From positions 1 through 10,566 of the forward strand of contig JACPDC010000228.1 in the NCBI GenBank assembly GCA_016184235.1: a stretch of 10,566 bases of DNA, read 5' to 3'. The notes beneath the pieces were generated by a model, which had not been told where the DNA came from, did no database searches, and saw only the letters and a list, made by a program, of their open reading frames with translations. The stretch comes from Deltaproteobacteria bacterium. GTDB taxonomy: Bacteria; Desulfobacterota; Binatia; UBA9968. This document shows positions 1 through 6,889 of this stretch, piece by piece; position 1 is the stretch's first letter; each line of letters starts with the position of its first letter. Both the position numbers and the translations under genes were made by a program.

Positions 1-159
1 CAGCGCCTGGATCAGGAGCAGCAAATCCCATCCCGGCTTGCGGTGATTGTGCTAAAAGCTCCCACGAATCGTATCGAATCCCTCCGCCCGTTGATTCCCG
101 ATCTTCTCAAAGCGTTGGAAGGCCCAAAGCCAGGTCAAAGCGTGCACGTGGGAGGGTAA
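1..159 (+). CDS. C-terminal end of a small protein, possibly a PIN-like (DUF5615-type) toxin; 5' end outside window
   Basis: An open frame enters from the left edge and ends at TAA 157-159, giving 52 visible residues. The visible part contains IPSRLAVIVLKAP, then a helix-like stretch with SLRPLIPDLLKAL, then PGQSVHVGG. The order 'R-hydrophobic strand, L..L.P.LL.AL helix, PG..V.VG end' resembles the C-terminus of PIN-like DUF5615-type proteins found in toxin-antitoxin loci. That assignment is from memory of the family pattern and is tentative, because the acidic catalytic residues would lie outside the window. The gene converges on the tautomerase gene across a 79-base gap. The reading frame itself is likely real: it is uninterrupted and gives sensible secondary-structure periodicity. 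Confidence 0.5.
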   Translation, partial: QRLDQEQQIPSRLAVIVLKAPTNRIESLRPLIPDLLKALEGPKPGQSVHVGG

Positions 160-160
160 C

Positions 161-187
161 GGGCAACGCAGAATGGATACTGCGCCC
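161..187. other. Imperfect stem-loop in the convergent intergenic gap
   Basis: Directly after the stop of the leftmost gene, CGCAG (167-171) pairs with CTGCG (180-184) around an 8-base loop, and GGG (161-163) can pair with CCC (185-187) across a three-base bulge. There is no T-run on either side, so it is not a standard intrinsic terminator. It could still mark the 3' ends of the two convergent transcripts. The remainder of 160-238 shows nothing else. Confidence 0.25.
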
Positions 188-238
188 AAAGGTAAAGGGC
201 CTAACGAGGGAAACTCCGAGGGAAAGGATCAATGACGG

Positions 239-433
239 CTACTTCGGAGGAAGGTCCGAAACGAGGGTGCCTCGTGTTCCCCAGTCATCCTTATCCACGT
301 CGTTGAAAAGAATGTGGAGCGCCTCTGGAGGCACTTTGGCAACCTCTTCGAAGTCCTTGGTGATCCTTCTTACTAACTCCTTCTTCACCTCTTTCGACCT
401 TCCCTTGTACATATAGACCTGCACAACCGGCAT
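239..433 (-). CDS. 4-oxalocrotonate tautomerase family protein
   Basis: A 64-residue protein, the usual length for the small tautomerases, which work as oligomers and use the amino-terminal proline as the catalytic base to move double bonds in enol or keto acids. After Met removal the sequence begins PVVQVYMYKGRS, giving Pro1 and Arg11 as in 4-oxalocrotonate tautomerase. The position equivalent to Arg39 is His and that equivalent to Phe50 is Trp, followed by Gly (DDWG). The substrate may therefore differ from 4-oxalocrotonate. The start is supported by AGGAGG seven bases upstream of ATG. It is the last gene of the leftward hydroxylase operon, 48 bases beyond the broken molybdopterin subunit, which suggests it acts on a ring-cleavage product of the same pathway. 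The family call is firm; the reaction is not known. Confidence 0.88.
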   Translation of the reverse strand: MPVVQVYMYKGRSKEVKKELVRRITKDFEEVAKVPPEALHILFNDVDKDDWGTRGTLVSDLPPK

Positions 434-448
434 GTTTTCCTCCTGGTT

Positions 449-480
449 TGGTTACTAGTTATTGGTTGACTGGTTACTAG
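449..480. repeat. Pair of direct repeats tggttactag, 22-base period
   Basis: The 10-mer TGGTTACTAG occurs at 449-458 and again at 471-480, separated by a related TTATTGGTTGAC stretch. It sits between the last codons of the broken molybdopterin gene and the Shine-Dalgarno site of the tautomerase gene. The segment is AT-richer than the flanking genes and looks like low-complexity intergenic repeat sequence rather than coding sequence. Two copies only are visible; any wider family cannot be judged from this window. Confidence 0.6.
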
Positions 481-481
481 A

Positions 482-2642
482 CTAACGAATACACGACGGT
501 ACTTGCCGTGTTCTAGCTCCTGGTTCCAGGGCATTCTCCACGGCATTGGCAATAGCCGCCGGAGCGGGAATCGCCCCGCCTTCGCCGACGCCTTTCATGC
601 CGAGCGGCGTGTAGGGCGAGGGAGACTCGAGATGATCGGTCTTGAAATCGGGGATCTCCACGGCGGTGGGCTTGAGATAATCGACAAAGGTGGTATTGAG
701 CGGCTGTCCCTGCTCATCGTAGACGAACTCCTCGTACAGCGCTGCCCCGATCCCATGAGCCGTGGCGCCGTGGACCAGCCCTTCGACGATGACCGGATTG
801 AGCACGGTGCCGCAGTAGCAGGTCCCGATAGGCGACCTGCGCAAGCTCCTGCAAGGTCTTGCGAATATTAGGATCCTTCTTGGAGCGGACCGTGCCATCC
901 GCCAGCTCCAGCTCTTCCGGCAAGGCCTTGAGCAGATAGGCGGCCAGGCTCAAGAGCTTCTCTTTAACCTTCTTGGCGGCTCCTTGAATGGCGCCCACGT
1001 CCGTGCCGGCGAACTTGTTCGAGTAATTGCCGGTCGTATAGAGCCAGGGGCTTACGAGAGAGTCGAAGTAGGGAGAGACCTGGACGGCTTCGAAGTCGAC
1101 TCCCAGCTCATCGGCGACGATCTGGGCCGCGGCGGTCTGGTGACCCTGGCCGCTGCCGACATCTCCCAGCACGACCTGCACACTCCCGTCGCTCTCCACC
1201 CGCACCATCGCCGCCTCGCCGGCGCCCGAGGCGTTTCGCCTGCCGCTCGTCAGAATATAGGAGGATTGATTCGAGGTGCTGGGCTCGATCGCCAGGGCGA
1301 GCCCCAGTCCGAGCCAGCGCCCCCGGGAGCGGGCCTTTTCTTGCTCCTCGCGAAAGGATTCGTAGCCGATCAAGGAAAGCAGCTTGTTCAGGGTCTCGGG
1401 GAAATTGCCGCTGTCGATCAGCTCCCCGGTGGGGGTCGTGTACGGCATCTTATCGGGCGGGACCAGATTTTGCCGTCTCAGCTCGATGCGGTCCCTGCCG
1501 AGCCGGCGTGCGATGTTGTCCAGCATCCGCTCCAGCGCCAGGCACATGAAGGGCTTGCCGATGCCGCGGTTCGCCCCAGAGGGACACTTGTTCGTCATTA
1601 CCGAGTATCCCTCGAAGCGAACCGCGCCGATCTCATAGCAATTCGTCACATTGCCGAGCTTGAGCAGGGAATGGACGGTCGGATTGAGGACGTTGAGCCC
1701 TTCATCGGCGATGTCCCGCACCTTGACGCCGAGCAGCCGGCCGGCCTCTCCGACCGCGACTTCCAGCTCCATCACGCCGTTGCACGCATGGACAAGCCCC
1801 ATGAGATTTTCTCTCCGGTCTTCGATGAACTGAACCGGCCGCCCGCCGAGCTTCGACAGCAGCGCCGCCAGGACCAGATAGGGCGGCTTGCGCTTGTTGC
1901 CGAAGCCGCCGCCGATATCGGCCGTGATAAAACGAATCTGCGTATTGAAGAGGCCGAGGGAATGGGCCAGGATCGGCATCGCCTGTCCCGGCCGTTGATC
2001 GTTCGTCCAAAGAGTCAGGTATCGGCGCGAGCTGTCATAGCTGGCGATGCATCCGAAGGTCTCCAGAGGCGTAGAAGAATAACGATGGATGAAAAATCTC
2101 TCGCTGAAGACGTGAGCGGCCTGCTTAAAGACTCCGTCGACGTCGCCGTAGGTGAAACAGTCATGCCAGAGGATGTTGGTTTCCAAGGGCTCGAAGAGCA
2201 AAGGCGCGCCGGGCTTCATGGCCGCCTCGGGATCGACGACCGCGGGCAGCGGCTCGTACTCGACGCGGATTTTTTCCAGCGCGTCCTCGGCGAGGTAGCG
2301 GCTCGCGGCCGCCACGGCGACCACCGGCTCGCCGACGTAGCGGACCTTCTCGTAGGCCAGGCAATAATAGGGGGTCTCCACCGGGAGGGGAATCAAAGGG
2401 CGAAGGGGCTTGGACAGGGCCCTGGCCTGCTCGCCGGTGAGGGCGCAAACGACTCCCGGGATCTTCAGCGCCTCCGCGACATCGATGGAGACGATGCGGG
2501 CGTGAGGGTGGATGCTGCGCAGGATGGCCGCGTGCAGCATCTTCGGGAAGCTCAAGTTGGGCAAATAGAGGCCGCGGCCGGTGACGAACCTCCGGTCCTC
2601 GCGCGGATGAAGCGCCCGGCCTTTCCACTGTGCGCTTTTCAT
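482..2642 (-). pseudogene. Xanthine dehydrogenase/CO dehydrogenase-family molybdopterin-binding large subunit, frameshifted with internal loss
   Basis: This is the catalytic subunit of a CoxL/XDH-type molybdenum hydroxylase, which hydroxylates a carbon next to a ring nitrogen or an aldehyde using water. It starts at ATG 2642-2640, overlapping the 2Fe-2S gene stop by ATGA. The N-terminal part reads in one frame for about 606 residues: MKSAQWKG start, GGGFGNK near residues 244-250, and active-site loop GANRGIGKP with Arg near 359, more like form II (AYRGAGR) than the CoxL VAYRCSFR loop. After ELAQVAYR (about 828) the homology jumps to a second frame: YCGTVLNPVIVEG (817-) through MKGVGEGGAIPAP, which carries the catalytic Glu. 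Family members have roughly 60-70 residues between these blocks, so a segment is missing as well as the frame being shifted. The tail after AVENAL is also unlike the family and ends early at TAG 484-482. It may be a true pseudogene or an assembly error. The physiological substrate is unknown. Confidence 0.85.
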
Positions 2643-3133
2643 GGTTTTTCCGCTGTTTGAATTCTTTCCGCGGCCGCGCTCACGGCGCGGACGATATTGA
2701 CGTAGCCGGTGCACATGCAGAGGTTCCCCGACAGCGCCTCGCGGATCTGAATCTCCGTCGGATGAGGGGAGCGCTTCAACAGGTCCACGGCCGCCAGCAC
2801 CATGCCGGGGGTACAGAAGCCGCACTGTAAGGCATGGTGGTCCAGAAAGGCCTGTTGGATCGGATGGAGCTTCTCTTCCCTTGCCAAGCCTTCGATGGTG
2901 GTGATCTTGCAGCCATCGGCCTGGACCGCCAGAAGAATGCAAGAGCGAACGACGGCCCCGTCCAAGAGCACGGAGCAGGCGCCGCAGACTCCATGCTCGC
3001 AGCCTAGATTCACCCCGGTAAAACCAAGCTCCTCTCTGAGAAAGTCCGCCAGGGTCTTTCGCGGCTCCACGTCGCCTTCGAAGCGGACTCCGTTGACCTC
3101 CAGGGAAACCGGCACCAGGTCGGGCGCTTTCAT
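2639..3133 (-). CDS. 2Fe-2S subunit of the molybdenum hydroxylase (CoxS/XdhC-type)
   Basis: A 164-residue iron-sulfur protein that passes electrons from the molybdenum centre to FAD. The N-terminal plant-type ferredoxin domain has cluster ligands C45, C50, C53 and C65 (GCEHGVCGAC...SC). The C-terminal helical domain holds the second cluster with C104, C107, C139 and C141 (CGFC...LCMC). All eight cysteines are present. The start at ATG 3133 is chosen because it is preceded by GGAGG and overlaps the upstream FAD-subunit stop by ATGA; a longer in-frame start exists at 3199 but would lie inside that gene. Its own stop overlaps the large-subunit start in the same way. This subunit looks fully intact, unlike the large subunit. 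Confidence 0.96.
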   Translation of the reverse strand: MKAPDLVPVSLEVNGVRFEGDVEPRKTLADFLREELGFTGVNLGCEHGVCGACSVLLDGAVVRSCILLAVQADGCKITTIEGLAREEKLHPIQQAFLDHHALQCGFCTPGMVLAAVDLLKRSPHPTEIQIREALSGNLCMCTGYVNIVRAVSAAAERIQTAEKP

Positions 3134-4026
3134 GCTTTCCTCCAGCGCTCCATGGCGGATTCCAGCGCGCGCCGCGCGAGCACTCCGGTAAGGTGGCACA
3201 GGTAATCCGGGTTTTCTCTACCGGCGATGCTGGATCGAATCTCAGTTTCGGTGAGCTGCTCCACCCGTCGTAAAACATGCGCGAGAGAACTCGCCTGGGT
3301 TCTGATAGAGATTTCATCCTGGATGAGTTTCTCCACGTCCTGAACCCGGACAGGTTTCTCCACGCTCCCGCCGATGACCACGCGGGCCGACGTACACCGG
3401 TCGCCGGCGCCATCGGCAAAAAGGAGCACGCTCGCTTCCGCCAGCGCGAAGTCGCCGTGCCGGCGGGCGAATTCCACAAAGCTCCAGCCCGCGGGATGTC
3501 TGTCCAGGGGAATTCGCACCTCCTTGAGAATCTCGTGATCCGCCAACGCGGTCGCATAAAAACCGGTGAAGAAGTCTTCGGCTCGGATCACTCTTTCGCC
3601 ATCGGGACCAGCCGCGACCATCCGGGCATCCAGCGCGGTAAGCACGCAGGGCAGCTCGGCTGCGGGGTCGGCATGGGCCAGGCTGCCCCCCAGGGTTCCG
3701 CGGTTGCGGATGGCGGGGTGGCCGATTTGAGGGATCGCCTCCGCAAGGAGCGGCAGCTCTTTGGCCAGCAGCTCCGAAAACTCCATTTCTCTGTGACGGG
3801 TGAGGGCGCCGATGGCGATCTTGTTCCCTTCGCTGCGGATGTAGGAAAGGCCGGGGATACTATTGAGATCGATGAGCGCCTCGGGCCGCGCCAATCTCAA
3901 GTTCATCAGCGGGATCAGGCTCTGTCCTCCGGCGAGCAGCTTGCCGTTGGCGGCGGCTCCGCTTAGGAGATCCAGAGCCTCCTGCAGAGAGCGTGCACGG
4001 TAGTAATGAAATGAGGCGGGTTTCAT
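3130..4026 (-). CDS. FAD-binding subunit of the molybdenum hydroxylase (CoxM-type)
   Basis: A 298-residue medium subunit, near the usual length of about 290. It takes electrons from the 2Fe-2S clusters to its FAD and passes them to an external acceptor. FAD-binding motifs of the family are present: LAGGQSLIP at residues 31-39 (AGGQS at 32-36) and GTLGGSLAHADPAAELP at 110-126, with RNRG just before. The C-terminal CO_deh_flav_C-like domain follows from about residue 175. The start ATG 4026-4024 overlaps the upstream amidohydrolase stop by ATGA and has no clear Shine-Dalgarno of its own, so translation is probably coupled. It is second in the operon. No damage is visible. Confidence 0.96.
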   Translation of the reverse strand: MKPASFHYYRARSLQEALDLLSGAAANGKLLAGGQSLIPLMNLRLARPEALIDLNSIPGLSYIRSEGNKIAIGALTRHREMEFSELLAKELPLLAEAIPQIGHPAIRNRGTLGGSLAHADPAAELPCVLTALDARMVAAGPDGERVIRAEDFFTGFYATALADHEILKEVRIPLDRHPAGWSFVEFARRHGDFALAEASVLLFADGAGDRCTSARVVIGGSVEKPVRVQDVEKLIQDEISIRTQASSLAHVLRRVEQLTETEIRSSIAGRENPDYLCHLTGVLARRALESAMERWRKA

Positions 4027-5024
4027 TTGATTTGAAACAGCTGTAAGGCGTTGCCGCTTAAAATCATCTCTTTGTCGGAGCCGGAAATTCGCGTCTGCGA
4101 GACGATACGGGTCGGATCGGGATCGCCGATCCCGAAGGGGCAGTCGCTTCCCAGCAAGATGTGGTTCGCTCCGGCCTCGGAGATCAAAAACTCTAAAATC
4201 TTCGCATCGAAGAGAATGGTATCATAATAGAACCAGCCGAGCGCTTCGCGCGCCATGCGCCGGGTCGCCTTTTTGATATCGTCGCGGATCTCCCGCCCCC
4301 GCTCCAGCCTCCCCACCTGGTAGGGAAAGAAGCCGCCGCCGTGGCAGAGGACGATCTTCAAGCCGGGAAACTGGTCGATGACCCCGCCGCAATAGAGCGA
4401 GGCCGCCGCCAGAGTCGTCTCGGCGGTCAGCCCTACGATATGGGTGAGGAAGTAAGAGCCCAGACGCTCAAGGCCCAGGGGGAAAAAAGGATGGATGATG
4501 ATCGGCGTCTTGAGCTGCTCCGCCATGCGCCAGAAAGGGCGAAGCGAGGGGTCGTCGAGATTCTTGCCGTTGACGTGGGTGCCGATGGTGACCCCCAACA
4601 TCCCGCATTCCTTTACGGCGAATTCGAGTTCTTCGGCCGCTCTCTCCCCGGATTGTAAAGGGACCGTGGCGACTCCCGTGAAATGGCGCTCGGGCTTTTG
4701 CTGCTTCAGCTCTTCGGCCAGACAGCGGTTGAGCAGGCGGCTCCAACGGCACCCCTGTTCCACCGGCAGGTTGTAGCCGACGATGTCGAGCCAGGTCGAC
4801 AAGAGCTGATGCTGGAGATTTTGTTCCTTGAGCTTGTTTTCACGATCCTCCAGATCCAGAAGCTCCTTGATGATAGGACGGCCGGGAGCGCTCCCCTGAC
4901 CGAGCCTGAGCTGGGGTCCTTCAGAGCCCGATGCCGCTATCTCGACACCGCAGTCCGACCCTTCCTGCTGGAGCCGCTGCATGACGCGGGAAGGGATATG
5001 GTGCGCGTGAATATCGATAGCCAT
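4023..5024 (-). CDS. ACMSD-like metal-dependent amidohydrolase/decarboxylase (amidohydrolase 2 family)
   Basis: A 333-residue TIM-barrel protein resembling aminocarboxymuconate-semialdehyde decarboxylase. Metal ligands can be placed at H6 and H8 (DIHAHH), H178 (IIIHPFFP) and D294 (LGSDCPFG), with the catalytic His at H228 (CHGGGFFPYQVGR). These positions and spacings are close to those of bacterial ACMSD (His9, His11, His177, His228, Asp294). Such enzymes use Zn or similar metals to decarboxylate or hydrolyse ring-cleavage products and aromatic acids. Start ATG 5024 is preceded by GGAGG at seven bases. It is the first gene of the leftward operon and translationally coupled to the hydroxylase subunits, so it probably acts in the same catabolic route. 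The family is sure; decarboxylase versus hydrolase activity and substrate are open. Confidence 0.9.
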   Translation of the reverse strand: MAIDIHAHHIPSRVMQRLQQEGSDCGVEIAASGSEGPQLRLGQGSAPGRPIIKELLDLEDRENKLKEQNLQHQLLSTWLDIVGYNLPVEQGCRWSRLLNRCLAEELKQQKPERHFTGVATVPLQSGERAAEELEFAVKECGMLGVTIGTHVNGKNLDDPSLRPFWRMAEQLKTPIIIHPFFPLGLERLGSYFLTHIVGLTAETTLAAASLYCGGVIDQFPGLKIVLCHGGGFFPYQVGRLERGREIRDDIKKATRRMAREALGWFYYDTILFDAKILEFLISEAGANHILLGSDCPFGIGDPDPTRIVSQTRISGSDKEMILSGNALQLFQIK

Positions 5025-5070
5025 TCCGTAGCCTCCGTTCTCGAGAGTCGTCCGCTGTCACAAGAGCGCC

Positions 5071-5100
5071 ATTTTAGGCAAAGCAGGTCGCCGATGGCAA
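5071..5100 (-). promoter_or_regulatory. Predicted sigma70-type promoter of the amidohydrolase-hydroxylase operon
   Basis: On the minus strand, TTGCCA (5100-5095) is followed after 18 bases by TAAAAT (5076-5071), matching the consensus at 5/6 in each hexamer. Transcription would begin near 5064, leaving a leader of about 40 bases that contains the GGAGG site before ATG 5024. This is a pattern match only. Confidence 0.55.
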
Positions 5101-5126
5101 GGGCGTTTCTACTTTTGCTTTGAGAT

Positions 5127-5155
5127 TTGACAGCGCTTCCATCGCAGAATATGTT
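5127..5155 (+). promoter_or_regulatory. Predicted sigma70-type promoter of the selenoprotein gene
   Basis: A perfect TTGACA (5127-5132) is followed after exactly 17 bases by TATGTT (5150-5155, 4/6). The start of transcription should be near 5162, giving a leader of about 40 bases. It lies back to back with the leftward promoter, the two -35 boxes about 27 bases apart, so one regulator bound between or beside them could affect both units. Confidence 0.65.
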
Positions 5156-5156
5156 A

Positions 5157-5170
5157 CTCGGTGGACCGAG
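5157..5170. promoter_or_regulatory. Palindrome at the predicted +1, candidate operator
   Basis: CTCGGT and ACCGAG form a perfect 6-base inverted repeat around a GG centre, immediately downstream of the predicted -10 box of the rightward promoter. A dyad here could be a repressor site or form a small hairpin in the leader. No regulator gene is present in the window. Confidence 0.4.
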
Positions 5171-5201
5171 AGTCCGCTAAGAGGAAACGAGGAGGGTTAT
5201 C

Positions 5202-6851
5202 ATGGCAAGAAGCGACAAGATCACGGTGCTGAACCCGATGGGTTACCCGCCGAAGGTGACCCGCCAGTCCCTGGCCCCGCGGCTCGATGCGCTGGACGGC
5301 AAGACCGTCTATCTGGTCGACTGCCGCTTCGACGACTCGGAGCTGCTGCTCAAAGAGATGCAGAACTGGTTCCGTGAGCGGATGCCGAGCGTCAGAACGG
5401 TCTTCAAGCGCATATCGAGCGTCTATCTGAAGGACGATCCCCAGACCTGGGAAGAGATCAAGGCCAACGGCCAGGGCGCGGTCATCGGGGTCGGCCACTG
5501 AAGCACCTGCGCGCCGGCGGTCGCCGCGCACGGGATGAGGATCGACCACGACTACGGGGTGCCGACGGTTGCGCTGCACACTTCCGTGTTCCAGTGGGTG
5601 GTGCGGTCGGTGGCGCGCGCCAACGGCATGCCCCACATGCGCCAGGTGTTCGTGCCCCAGCCGGTGATCGGCAAATCTCCCGGCGAGCTGCGCGCCTACA
5701 TAGAGGGAAACGACCCGGTCACGGGCCGGCCGGTGATGCGGGAGGTGATCGAGGGGCTCACCGCGCCGTTCGGCGAAGGGGAGCTGAACGAGACCGAATT
5801 CGAGCGCTCGACGCCCCGCCTGGCCGGTCCGGCAGGCGAGGAAGAGCTGCACCGTCTGTTCCAGGAAAACGGCTGGACGGATTATCTTCCGATCATTCTT
5901 CCAACCGAAGAGCGGGTTAAGGCGATGCTGGCCCGCACCAGTCGCAGGCCGGACGAAGTGGTCGGCCACATGCGCCCTACCGATTTTCGCGAGTACTGGG
6001 AGTACACGGTCGAGAAGGTCGCGGTCAACGCGGTGATGGCCGGCGCTAAACCGGAATACTTCCCGGTGATTCTGGCCATGGCGGCGAGCGGGGTGAGCGC
6101 GCGCGGGAGCTCGACCAGCTCCATGGCGAGCATGGCGGTCGTCAATGGGCCGGTCCGAAACGAGATCGGCATGAACTGCGGCACCGGCGCTTTGGCGCCT
6201 TACAACCATGCCAACGCAACGATCGGACGGGCCTACGGACTCCTTTCGCAGAACCTGCAGGGCGGCTCGGTGCCCGGCCACACCTACATGGGATCGCAGG
6301 GCAACGGCCTCGCCTACGGGAGCATGAGCTTCGGCGAGAACGAGGAGCGAAGCCCCTGGGAGCCTTTCCACGTGCAGCACGGCTTCAAGCCGGGCGAGAG
6401 CGCCGTAAGCCTCTTCACCGGCTGCCGGGCGACCGCCTTCTCGCTCGGGCTGCGCGAGAAGCACTGGCGGGAGCACGTCGGAAACATGCTCCGGGGATTG
6501 GATCCGCGCACGCCGCCGACGCTGCTGCTCGACCCGCTGGCGGCGCGGATGTTCATCGACCGCGGCGGCTTCGACACCAAGGAGAAGCTCATCGTCTGGA
6601 TCGACGAGAACGCGCGCATGCCGGCGGGCGAGTTCTGGGACTACCAGCTCGCGCAGAATTATATCTACCCGCGCGCGACCTTCGGAGAAGAGCCGTGGGC
6701 CGCGAGGCTCAAGGCGGCGCCGGACGAGCCGATCCAGATGTTTCTGCGCAAGGACATTCACGTCGTGGTGGTCGGCGGCGAGACCAACCCCTACTGGCGC
6801 ATCATGGGCTGCACCTACCAAAAGACCGTCTCCGTGGACGAATGGAGGTAG
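5202..6851 (+). CDS. UGSC-family selenoprotein with in-frame TGA (selenocysteine 100) and long C-terminal domain
   Basis: One frame runs from ATG 5202 (preceded by GAGGAGGG) to TAG 6849-6851, 549 residues, interrupted only by TGA at 5499-5501. The first 99 residues (NPMGYPP, LDGKTVYLVDCRFDD, AVIGVGH) and those after the TGA (STCAPAVAAHGMRID, GVPTVALHTSVF) join into the N-terminal domain of UGSC-family (seleno)proteins, with selenocysteine exactly where the family's U-G-S-C motif begins. Here the motif is U-S-T-C, Cys at 103. A gene caller would give two genes, 5202-5501 and 5535-6851, and lose the active site. The motif suggests a selenenylsulfide redox centre, but the family's reaction is not established. 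Residues from about 170 to 549 form a further region I do not recognise, with a Ser/Gly/Asn-rich core at about 300-370 (GMNCGTGALAPYNHANA; Cys326) and later Cys408 and Cys537. Selenocysteine use requires selA/B/C/D elsewhere in the genome. Confidence 0.85.
5506..5533 (+). promoter_or_regulatory. Candidate bacterial SECIS stem-loop just after the UGA
   Basis: TGCGCG (5508-5513) pairs perfectly with CGCGCA (5525-5530). After one C-C mismatch, two more pairs (5515-5516 with 5522-5523) close a five-base loop GCGGT at 5517-5521. Below, 5506-5507 can pair with 5532-5533 around a bulged C5531. The apical loop begins 16 bases after the UGA and contains GGU, as in the SelB-recognised loop of E. coli fdhF. 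Bacterial SECIS elements lie in the coding region right after the UGA, which is where this sits. Paired by eye; GC-rich sequence makes chance stems common. Confidence 0.55.
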
Positions 6852-6889
6852 CCGGACATCGCGCAGGCCTGCCCGGAGATTTTCTGAAG

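Noticed and set aside
984..2660. Long plus-strand open frame of 558 codons
   Set aside because: It is antisense to the molybdopterin-subunit gene, has no recognisable motifs, and is rich in Arg, Gly and Asp as expected from the complementary strand of a GC-rich gene.
5154..6821. Long minus-strand open frame of 555 codons
   Set aside because: It lies opposite the selenoprotein gene. Its composition is His-, Arg- and Asp-rich with no motif, and it runs through the divergent promoter region; a GC-rich shadow frame.
5535..6851. Independent gene starting at ATG 5535
   Set aside because: No Shine-Dalgarno precedes this ATG; the frame is continuous with the preceding ORF apart from one TGA, and homology spans the TGA.
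6863..6872. GCAGGCCTGC palindrome between the convergent selenoprotein and nitroreductase genes
   Set aside because: It has no loop and no T-run, so it is not a usable terminator, and short GC palindromes are common in this sequence.
6852..6887. Read-through extension after the TAG at 6849-6851
   Set aside because: Eleven sense codons follow before a TGA, but there is no conserved-looking continuation and no hairpin; the TAG is taken as the true stop.
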